Positions 39,601-51,600 of a DNA stretch of 64,000 nucleotides are shown here, in pieces. How positions within the stretch are numbered: the first letter of the stretch is position 1; each line of letters opens with the position of its first letter. Made by a program: the position numbers and the translations under genes. The stretch comes from Membranipora membranacea (taxonomy: Eukaryota; Bryozoa; Gymnolaemata; Cheilostomatida; Membraniporidae), in assembly GCA_914767715.1 (NCBI GenBank), contig OU612072.1, positions 23,872,001 through 23,936,000 on the forward strand, written 5' to 3'. The notes under the pieces are model-generated. The model worked only from the letters and a program-made list of their open reading frames with translations. It did not search any database and had not been told where the DNA came from.

Positions 39601-42600
39601 TTAACAGTTAAGTCTAGCTGTATCAGTGAGGACATATCCGTAATGCTGCAAACAGAAAATACAATGTCTGACTGTATTTCATAATTCAGTGAGCTTGATA
39701 ATTCAGTGATTTATTGAGCTATTTAGAGAATGTGGCTGCATCGGGAGTTATCAAACTCAAATTATCTCCCTTGTCAAAAAATATATGTACATGATTACTT
39801 GTCATTTGGTCTCTGGTGTGAGAACATCAAAAAAGTAATTGACATTTTTATTCGAGCAGCGTTCCGAAACATAACTAAATCTATACATTGGATGTCTGAT
39901 GGACTATTGTTATGTACCTATACTATCATGATGCACTGTGGTAACTTTGAATTTACAACTTCCGTGTACTGATAATGTAAGGTAATATTATATCACAATT
40001 ATTTAAGATGACTAAGTTAATAATCAAGCAGCTACTTGGAAGGGGATGTGACCGGAATTGTGTGTTCAGAGTAAGAAAATAGCTCAGAAACGTTCAAATA
40101 ATTTTTACACGCTAGATTCAATCTAACTTTTGAAGATACTATACTCTGCATTTACATAGTCTTATTGTTGACCGATAGACATTGAACGTCCTGAGTTGGA
40201 TTCAAATGTTATCATACAAAATAGTGTAACCAGTATCCATATCACTGAATACATACTGATGGATTAGAAGCCAAAAAAATTTGAAAGTAAACAATAACAC
40301 ATTACCTTTCAGGTATCTCCCTCAGACCACACTCTCTCAGATATAGTATCTCTAGATTAGTCAGTTTTGGGAGTGTTTGTGCCAGCTTCTCATCTCCACT
40401 CAGATCATTACCAGATAAGTCTAGCTGTATCAGTGAGGACATCTCAGTGATGCTGCAAACGGAAAATGCGAATGTTTCACTATATTTTATTATTAAATGA
40501 GCTTAATAATTCAGCGATTTACTTGTAAGCAGATATGGCCGGACTTATGGATGGCTCTGAATACTTTTGAGAGAATCACTTGGAATAGTTCAAATATATT
40601 ATATCTGCATTTACACCCCTCAAAATATTTCCATAATGAAAAAAAAATCACTAATAATTGCCCAGCGATTTATACAAAGCAGGCAACTCCTATTTATAAT
40701 CATATTTTCAACAACAATATCAAGATATCAGATTGCTGAGATATCAGATTACTGAAATCAATTCGCGTTTATAATGGTGAGTAAAATAGATATATTTTTG
40801 TAGCAGTGATCACTTTCAAAGGATATCTAATCAAGAACAGGGGGTAAACACCAAAAATACAATGAATGTATATTATATGAAAGAGTTTAAAATTGAGAAT
40901 TAGATTTAAAGTGACAGTCCTATTAGAAAATTGGATATATTTTCCCAGTAAATCAAATTTTGTGAGTTGATAGGGCAAATAAAAGTAATAATAAAAATGA
41001 AAATTGTGGAAAATAGCATTTTGATTTTTTTAAAAATATTTTAGCAGGGATCATAGTGGATCATTGTGGTCAGGGGGAGGCATTAGTGCGTTAGAATACA
41101 GTCGGAAAGTGGAATGTAATAGTAATATTGTCTCACTGGGTCAAGAGAAAGCTTTTGAAAGATTTCTTTGTTTTGTCAGATACTTAATTTTTTTAATTCA
41201 ATCGTTCACTCATCCCATCTAATATAACATCTGATATATATAATAATATATCTTGGTAATGTTTATGGGCTTCAGAAGCCTAATTCCACAACATTGTTGG
41301 CAGAAACCCCACAATTCTGCTATTACATGCATAATTATTCTTCAAGTAAGATCATAATAGAACACTATCATTCTATTGATAATGAGGAACATACACAGCT
41401 AGGATGGAAATGACTCAGGTCGCATCCCTCATCTAAATTCTTCAGACAACTTTATCAATCTTAGTAATGATGTAATGTCTGTAGGTTCTAATAATATTGT
41501 ATAGCTAGCTCCTAGTAAGTGATATCACCAATGTATCATTAGCATAGGACTAACAATTAAGAGAATTCTCACCTGTCAGGTAATTGAGTCAGATCACAAC
41601 TGCTCGCGATTAGCTTCTTTAGTGACTTTATCCTTCCTATATCATCAGGTAATGTTTGTAGTTTATGATTATCTGATAACTTTAACTCCTCTAGAGCCGT
41701 CAGTAAGCAGATACTGGAATAGAAATATTTTGATGTTATGAGTTATATGCGTTTATCATACCTGCAGCTAGATTATCATGATAGATATAGTTGCAATATA
41801 TCATGCACTTTTCTATTCCAAATAATCTAATGAGGAAAAGATTATCTTTACTTGTGATAACGGGAAATACTCAAGTTGTTTAATTTTGCGGGATGTTTCA
41901 TAACAAAGTTTTGTGAGAGATCTATTGTTTTCAGGCCAGTATTGCTTTGACATTTGATGTCATATTTACTACAATGCTAGAGCCAGGGAGTTTGCTTTGA
42001 TTATGTAGGGATTGCATCTTGGCGATGAGGTTGTTACCAACTCATGTCATTGATATCTATGTGATAATAAGACATGATTTGAATTGCCCAACACTGTCTT
42101 TTGAAAATTTGCTGCCTGTCTTAATGAATTTAGTCAGTGTACACCGTCTCATATTCAATATCTTCAGATTTGTCGAACTTGAGATACTCAGCTCACTTCC
42201 TCTATCCAGAATAATTTGGCATAAGTTAAGCCGCTTAAGTGATGTCATATTGGTCATGCTATTGAGCGAAATAGAAATGTTTCACAGAATCTTCTACTCA
42301 AGCGCATAAGTAAAATCTGATTGGGGAATGTTGAAAGTCTCAATTTGTGTATTATTAAAGAGTGAAACAAGTATACGCATCACTGTATTAAGTTATTAGA
42401 AAAAGAAAAAAAGAACAGCAAACTATTACACATTACCTCTCAGGTATCTCCCTCAGATGACACCCGCTAAGATCAAGTAACTCCAGATTAGTGAGTTTTG
42501 AGAGTGTCTGGCCCAGCATATTATCTCTACTCAGATAATTTTTGGATAAGTGAAGCTGCTTCAGTGAGGACATCTTAGTAATGCTGCAAACAGTAAATGT

Positions 42601-45600
42601 AATTTTGCACTATAATAATGGCAATAATGACACTATAAATAATGGCAAACAGTTGAAATACGATATTCTCCTGTGGTGTATTGGAATCAGGTTAGAGTAT
42701 TATCTTTGAAGTTTTAATTAGCATTTACTTCAATTCTAAATAGTTAAAACCAAGTATATCAAAACAAGACAGAGCACTTCACTACCAATTGAGGCAATTT
42801 TCAGTGAAAATTTCCGTCAAGGCCAAACTTCTGGGGCAGGTAGACAGCTATAGATGTGTGTGAATCATACATTCATTCACATCTTATTGATAAGTTTTTA
42901 TTTCGTGTATTTTTGAATTAATTCAACAAAAATTGTGTTGAATTAATATTCGGTAGCACACTGTGAGCTGTGTAGGGCTATGCCTCAGCCACTTTTAACA
43001 TAAATTCTATTCAGCACTGATATATTATATGGATGAGGGGAACGTTTCTGACCCCGAACAAGTTTATGGCTATTTATGTATGGTTGCTTGATCGCATCTC
43101 TCATCACAAGTTCAGAATCATAAATAGCTGACACTTGACTTTTGTCATGCGGCTTGCCTGTGTTATTAAAGGTTGTTACTGGGAAATAATCATATTAATG
43201 TTCCCAGTTGGGTTATACAAAGTATTATTTTTTGATGATATTGTTTGCTTCTCAATACAGCTATTTTAATACATCAATGGTAACAAAATGATACTTTAGT
43301 CAATGACAGAAGCTGTAACTGTGCTTATACAGAAAGAAGGAGATAAGGTTTACCCTCTTAATCGGAGGCCAGTGATCACTTTCAAAGGAGATCTAATCAA
43401 GAACAGGGGGTAAACTACAAAATACAATGAATGTATATTATATGAAAGAGTTTAAAATTGAGAATTAGATTTAAAGTGACAGTCCTATTAGAAAATTGGA
43501 TATATTTTCCCAGTAAATCAAATTTTGTGAGTTCATAGGGTAAATAAAGATAATAAAAAAATGAAAATTGTGAAAAATAGCATTTTAATTTTTTTAAAAA
43601 TATTTTAGCAGGGATCATAGTGGATCATTGTGGTCAGGGGGAGGCAATAAATCACTAAGATCCACTATGATCCCAACTTTCAGACTTTGCAGCAGTTTTA
43701 CTGCAACTAGGATCAAGGCTGTTTTATTTCATATGCCACAATGACTTTTCAGCATGAGATCTTTGAAACCATACCAAACATGGCCTAGTAGGACAGTCAC
43801 TTTAAACTTGTTGTAAAGACGAAATTTAAAAATTTCACTTTATTTTTTATTCAGAAGCTAATTCATTCAGCAAAATTTACTTTGACTAGGATGTTGCCGG
43901 TTTGCCATTACTACCAATAAGGTTTTTATTAGAGTGACAAAAATCCAGCTTAAATGCCTGTCAAGGGTAGTCAGGCTTGTGCGTCAACCAAAATCAAAAC
44001 AAATTTTAATGTACAAATAACAGACATAACAGCATTCCGCTGCAATATGCAGGTTTATCTTTGTGTTCGGGTAGAAATGTTTCAAATCCTCAATAGAAGT
44101 AACCAATGATATCAGAATAATATAATTACAAAACTATTAGAGATTGAATCCCATATTTCAGTGAGAATGTTGTACACAGCTGCTATTCTAATTCTACGGC
44201 AGGAAGACAGTAGGATATAAAGGCATCATACTTTGTTAAATTAAAATTCAGTAGATGGTCTTATTCAAAATCTTATAAGGCAAGTCAGGCTTGTGTTTCC
44301 GTATAATGACTCTAAATAAAATAAAACTACAGCCAGACAACAGGAATGGGACATTCAAAACGAGACTCTGACATATACCATATAATGGTGTGCAGGAATC
44401 AAAACCAGGGCGGATGATTCTTTTTGATACTTTGGGGTAGCGCTGTCGTAAATCATAAACAATAAATAATATTTATAATCAACAAAAATATTAATATATC
44501 TGATATCGGATATCAATACAACTATACTGCTAAAATGGGTGTTATTCTATTTCCCCTTTTTTTATTCCCTTTTACCTTAAATCATAACTAGTCTCTGAAC
44601 TGCATAGGAATGATGCAGTCATGACTGAATAGTTACTATACATACTATACATTTATCTCCCTTGGTAAGCTGCAAAACTGTTCTAGTCCTGAGTGACATC
44701 CAAACAGTGCAATAGAATTTTTTAGCACTATCTAATGTTCTTTGCATATAAAGGTGAATCAGAACATATTCGTCAAATCTAGTAAGAGTCACACTGTTCA
44801 TGACTCTCAGCCTATTTTGGGAAATTTTAAGAATCTGCTTGAGATTTATCAACAACTACTAGGTCACGAAGTAGGAAGGATTAAATATAGCTTGAAAGGG
44901 ATGCAGGAAGAAAAGTTCGAGGGATTAGCTGTGAGGGCCAGATGTGCAACTAAAAGATGAAAGGTGCACAGCATACTTTGTGATATGATTAGACAGCACA
45001 GAGCGAAGAACAATATTACTAGTGTGAGAAATAGTAGGGGAGAAATAGAGATTGGTGATGCGAAAACACTAGAAGTAGATAGGGAATTCAATAGGTGATC
45101 TCAAACTCGACCATTACTGTATGTAAGCTGTCAAGAGAGCAGGAATGTGAAGGATGGATTGAGAAACATAGTATCTAGAAGTGCACCCAACAACAGTCAA
45201 GGCCCTAACAGACTCCCAGTTGAGTTCTACAAAGTATTATTTTTTGATGATATTGTTTGCTTCTCAATACAGCTATATGATTACATCAATGGTAACAAAA
45301 TGATACCTTAGTCAATGACAGACGCTGTAACAGTGCTTATGCAGAAGGAAGGAGATAAGGTGTACCCTCTTAACCGGAGGCCTGTCTCCTTTCTCAACAC
45401 TAATTATGAAATATTGATGAAGTATATAAACAAAGCTATTGTACAGCCACATCTAGAGACCATCATCAAACACGAGCAACTACTCAAGCGCATAAGTAAA
45501 GACTGATTGGGGAATGTTGAAAGTCTCAATTTGTGTATATAAGAGTTATTAAAGAGTGAAACAAGTATACGCATCACCATATTAAGTTATTTGAAAAAGA

Positions 45601-48600
45601 AAAAAAGAACAGCAAACTATTACACATTACCTCTCAGGTATCTCCCTCAGATAACACCAGCTCAGATCAAGTAGCTCCAGATTAGTGAGTTTTGAGAGTG
45701 TCTGGCCCAGCTTATCATCTCTACTCAGATAATTGTCGGATAAGATAAGCTGCTTCAGTGAGGACATCTTAGTAATGCTGCAAACAGTAAATGTAATTAT
45801 GCACTATAATAATGGCAATAATGACACTATAAATAATGGCAAACAGTTGAAATACGATATTCTCCTGTGGTGTATTGGAATCAGGTTAGAGTATTATCTT
45901 CGAAGTTTTAATTAGCATTTACTTCAATTCTAAAAAGTTTAACCCAAGTATATCAAAACAAGACAGAGCACTTCACTACCAATTGAGGCAATTTTCAGTG
46001 AAAATTTCAGTCAAGGCCAAATCTCTGGGGCAGGTAGACAGCTATAGATGTGTGTGAATCATACATTCATTCACATCTTATTTATAAGTTTTTGTTTCGT
46101 GTATTTTTGAATTAATTCAACAGAAAGTGTGTTGAATTAATATTCAGTAGCACACTGTGAGCTGTGTAGGGCTATGCCTCAGCAAGTTTTAACATAAGTT
46201 CTATCAGGGAGAATGGATCAGGGAGAATTCTCCCTGGTTCTATATAGCACTGATTATATGTTATATATTATATGGATGAGGGGAACATTTCTGACCCTGA
46301 ACAAGTTTATGGCTATTTATGTATGGTTGCTAGATCGCATCTCTCATCACAAGTTCAGAATCATAAATAGCTGACACTTCACTTTTGTCAAGCACCTTGC
46401 CTGGGTTATTCAAGGTTGTTACTGGGAAATTATCATATTAATGTTCCCAGTTGAGTTTTACAAAGTATTATTTTTTGATGATATTGTTTGCTTCTCAATA
46501 CAGCTATTTGAATACATCAATGGTAACAAAATGATACCTTATTCAATGACAGAAGCTGTAACTGTGCTTATACAGAAGGAAGGAGATAAGGTTTACCCTC
46601 TTAATCGGATGCCTGTCTCCCTTCTCAACACTGATTATGAAATATTGATGAAGTATATAAACAAAGCTATTGTACAGCCACATCTAGAGACCATCATAAA
46701 ACACGAGCAACTTTGTGCTGTTAAATGTAGGTATATACAAGAAGGCCTTTGTTTGATAAGGGATGTGTTAGAATACAGTCGGACAGTGGAATGTAATAGT
46801 AATGTAATAGTATTGTCTCACTGGGTCAAGAGAAAGCTTTTGACTTAGTTGCTCATGAAGTATTCCAACAAATAATAGTGTGACAGATTTCAGTTGAGAA
46901 TTTCAGTCAAGGCCGCTATATGGGGCAGGTAGACAGTAAGGTGTTTATGAACGCATGATTCATACACACCTTACTGTCTAACCACCCAAGAGATGCGGCC
47001 TTGACTGAAATTTTAACAGAAGTATTTTTGATTCAATATTAGTGTTTTTAAAATTCTGTGTCAGGCTAAGCCTCAGTTTACGCTAAAATGTTAACTATAC
47101 ATTATTAAAAATGTTTTGCTTATTTTCAACAAGCTCATTAATTAAACAGTTACCTAAAAGTGGATGTGACCAGTTCTAGTTACTATCATTTGTGTGTTCA
47201 GTGTATGATAACTAGTCAAGCTGTTTTTGGATTGATCGTTAGAGTCATTCTTTCTGACTGATAGATATTGTCCTAATCATGGTTTCAATATTATTGTATC
47301 AATGAGTGTAATCAGTATCTATTTTAAAAATAATTATGATTAGACACTGAAGACAATGAAAAGCAAACAATAACACATTACCTTTCAGGTATCTCCCTCA
47401 GCTTACACACAGACAGATTTAGTTTCTCCATATTAGTGAGACAAGTATACGCATCACCATATTAAGTTATTTGAAAAAAGAAAAAAAGAACAGCAAACTA
47501 TTACACATTACCTCTCAGGTATCTCCCTCAGATGACACCCGCTCAGACCAAGTAACTCCAGATTAGTGAGTTTTGAGAGTGTCAGTGACAGCTTCTCATC
47601 TCCACTCAGATCACTATAATCTAGGTCAAGCTGTTTCAGTGAGGACATATCAGTAATGCTGCAAACAGAAAATACAATGTCTGACTGTATTTAATAATTC
47701 AGTGAGCTTGATAATTCAGTGATTTATTGAGCTATATAGAGAATGTGGCTGCATCGGGAGTTATCATACTCAAATTATCTCCCGTGCCAAAAAATATATG
47801 TACATGATTACTTGTCATTTGGTCTCTGGTGTGAGAACATCAAAAAAGTAATGGACATTTTTATTTGAGCAGCGTTCCGAAACATAACTAGATCTATACA
47901 TTGGATGTCTTATGGACTATTGTTATGTAACTATACTATCATGATGCACTGTGGTAACTTTGTAATTACAACGTCCGTGTACTGATAATGTAAGTTAATA
48001 TTATATCACAATTATTTAAGATGACTAAGTTAATAATCAAGCAGCTACTTGGAAGGGGATGTGACCGGAATCATGAGTGGTTTAAAAATAATTATGATTA
48101 GACACTGAAGACAATAAAAAGCAAACAATAACACATTACCTTTTAGGTATCTCCCTCAGCTTACACGCAGACAGATTTAGTAACTCCAGATTAGTCAGCT
48201 TTGAGAGTGTCAGTGACAGCTTCTCATCTCCACGCAGATCATTTCTGGATAGGTTAAGCTGTTTCAGTGAGGACATATCAGTAATGCTGCAAACAGAAAA
48301 TGCAATGTCTGACTGTATTTTATAATTCAGTGAGCTTGATAATTCAGCGATTTAATGAGCTATTTAGAGAATGTGGCTGCATCGGGAGTTATCATACATC
48401 TCATTGTCCAAATCATGGTTTCAATATTATTGTAACAATGAGTGTAATCAGTATCTATGTTAAAAATAATTACGATTAGACATTGAAGACAATTAAAAGC
48501 AAACAATAACACAATACCTTTCAGGTATCTCCCTCAGCAAACACGCAGACAGATTTAGTTTCTCCATATTAGTGAGTTTTGAGAGTGTCTGCCTACATGT

Positions 48601-51600
48601 ATATGCCTATATGTACATGATTACTTGTCATTTGGGTTCTGGTGCGAGAACATCAAAAAAGTAATGGACATTTTAATTTGAGCAGCGTTCCGAAACATAA
48701 CTAATTCTATACATTGGATGTCTTATGGACTATTGTTATGTACCTATACTATCATGATGCACTGTGGTAACTTTGTATTTACAACGTCCATGTACTGATA
48801 ATGTAAGTTAATATTATATCACAATTATTTAAGATGACTAAGTTAATAATCAAGCAGCTACTTGGAAGGGGATGTGACCAGAATCATGAGTGGTTCTAGT
48901 TAATATCAACTGTGTGTTCAGAGTAAGAAAATAGCTCAGAAGCGTTCAAATATTTTTTACACGCTAGATTCAATCTAACTTTTGAAGATACTATACTCTG
49001 CATTTACATAGTCTTATTGTTGACCGATAGACATTGAACGTCCTGAGTTGGATTCAAATATTATCATACAAAATAGTGTAACCAGTATCCATATCACTGA
49101 ATATATACTGATGGATTAGAAGCCAAAAAAAATTTGAAAGTAAACAATAACACATTACCTTTCAGGTATCTCTCTCAGACCACACTCTCTCAGATTTAGT
49201 ATCTCTAGATTAGTCAGTTTTGGGAGTGTTTGTGCCAGCTTCACATCTCCACTCAGATCATTACCAGATAAGTCTAGCTGTATCAGTGAGGACATCTCAG
49301 TGATGCTGCAAACGGAAAATGCGAATGTTTCACTATATTTTATTATTAAATGAGCTTAATAATTCAGTGATTTACTTGTAAGCAGATATGGCCGGACTTA
49401 TGGATGGCTCTGAAAACATTTGAGAGAATCATTTGGAATAGTTCAAATATATTATATCTGCATTTACACCCCTCAAAATATTTCCATAATGAAAAAAAAT
49501 CACTAATAATTGCCCAGCGATTTATACAAAGCAGGCAACTCCTATTTATAATCATATTTTCAACAACAATATTATCAAGATATCAGATTGCTGGGATATC
49601 AGATTACTGAAATCAATTCGCGTTTATAATGGTGAGTAAAATAGATATATTTTTGTAGCAGTGATCACTTTCAAAGGAGATCTAATCAAGAACAGGGGGT
49701 AAACTACAAAATACAATGAATGTCTATTATATGAAAGAGTTTAAAATTGAGAATTAGATTTAAAGTGACAGTCCTATTAGAAAATTGGATATATTTTCCC
49801 AGTAAATCAAATTTTGTAAGTTCATAGGGCAAATAAAAATAATAAAAAAATGAAAATTGTGAAAAATAGCATTTTAATTTTTTTTAAAATATTTTAGCAG
49901 GGATCATAGTGGATCATTGTGGTCAGGGGGAGGCAATAAATCACTAAGATCAACTATGATCCCAACTTTCAGACTTTGCAGCAGTTTTACTGCAATTAGG
50001 ATCAAGGCTGTTTTATTTCATATGCCACAATGACTTTTCAGCATGAGATCTTTGAAACCATACCAAACATGGCCTAGTAGGACAGTCACTTTAAACTACT
50101 TGTAAAGACAAAATTTAAAAATTTCACTTTATTTTTTATTCAGAAGCTAATTCATTCAGCAAAATTTACTTTGACTAGGATGTTGCCGGATTTGCCATTA
50201 CTATCAATAAGGTTTTTATTAGAGTGACAAAAATCCAGCTTAAATGCCTGTCAAGGGTAGTCAGGCTTGTGTGTCAACCAAAATCAAAACAAATTTTAAT
50301 GTGCAAATAACAGACATAACAGCATTCCGCTGCAATATGCAGGTTTATCTTTGTGTTCGGGTAGAAATGTTTCAAATCCTCAATAGAAGTATCCAATAAT
50401 ATCAGAATAATATAATTACAAAACTATTAGAGATTGACTTCCATATTTCAGTGAAAATGTTGTACACAGCTGCTATTCTAGTTCTAGGGCAGGAAGACAG
50501 TAGGATATAAAGGCATCATACTTTGTTAAATTAAAATTAAGTAGATGGTCTTATTCAAAATCTTATAAGGCAAGTCAGGCTTGTGTTTCCGTATAATGAC
50601 TCTAATTAAAATAAAACTACAGTCAGCAAACAGGAATGGGACATTCAAAACGAGGCTCTGACATATACCATATACTGGTGTGCAGGAATCAAAACCAGGG
50701 TGGATGATTCTTTTTGATACTTTGGGGTAGCGCTGTCGTAAATCATAAACAATAGATATTATTTTCTGATGCTGCCATCACTGAAAGCGTAATCTAGAGA
50801 TAATTATGAGGGTCAACTTCTGTGGTGGCACAGACAAAAGATGATTGATGAAAGATAGATTAGATTTACATTTCGAACAAAAATAAATTAAAATTATGTG
50901 TTAATTCAGAAGCAAAATTTTTCAGTGAGGTTTACTTGGTATAGGTTGATGCCCAATTTTATTAATGTTATTACTGTTGAACCCACAAACGTCGCAAACG
51001 TCAAAACGTCGCAACCTGTCGTTCCACTAACGTCGCAATCCAAAAAACGTCGCAACAAAGGGTTTTTAAAACGTCGCAAACCCACAAACGTCGCAATTTT
51101 TTAAATGTCGCAATAGCTCGAACCCACTAACGTCGCAAGTGTCGCAACTCAACAAAAATACGAAGTTGTCTTCTCATTTGATGCAAATTGGCGATAATGA
51201 TATGTTGCGAGAAGTAGAAAGGAGCATACAAATTTCAAAACACGGTGGGGAATTGAATATCAACATTATATATTGTGCTATGGATAATTGTTGAGTATTT
51301 CTCAGGTTATTTGAATCATTTTTTTCACTTCCTAGGGTCGTTTTTTGTTACCTCAAAATCCATTAATGCTGCCATAAAAGGGATGCTAATCACTATCTAG
51401 CAGATATAGTGACATATCAATGTGTGATGTACCTTAATGTTTGATTTAGCCAAAGATTGAACTTGTCAAGAGGTATTGATACAGTTGGATTGAGTGCTAT
51501 ATTTTTCCTCTTGCTGACATGGCCTTAATCCATCAAATTGCACAGCCTTCCCATGATGCAACGCTTTGGATTTCCCAGATAAATACCTGAAAAAACCACT

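Larger units (their letters stand above)
41459..45171. repeat. 3.7-kb segmental duplication, copy 2
   Basis: Direct copy of 24367-28077 with scattered substitutions and small indels. Contains LRR exons 41573 and 42437. Part of the same unit (about 43370-44480) recurs a third time at about 49665-50765. Confidence 0.88.

Noticed and set aside
50975-51140. CRISPR-like array of AACGTCGCAA units
   Set aside because: Spacers are tiny and irregular, the units lie in inverted transposon arms and the genome is eukaryotic.
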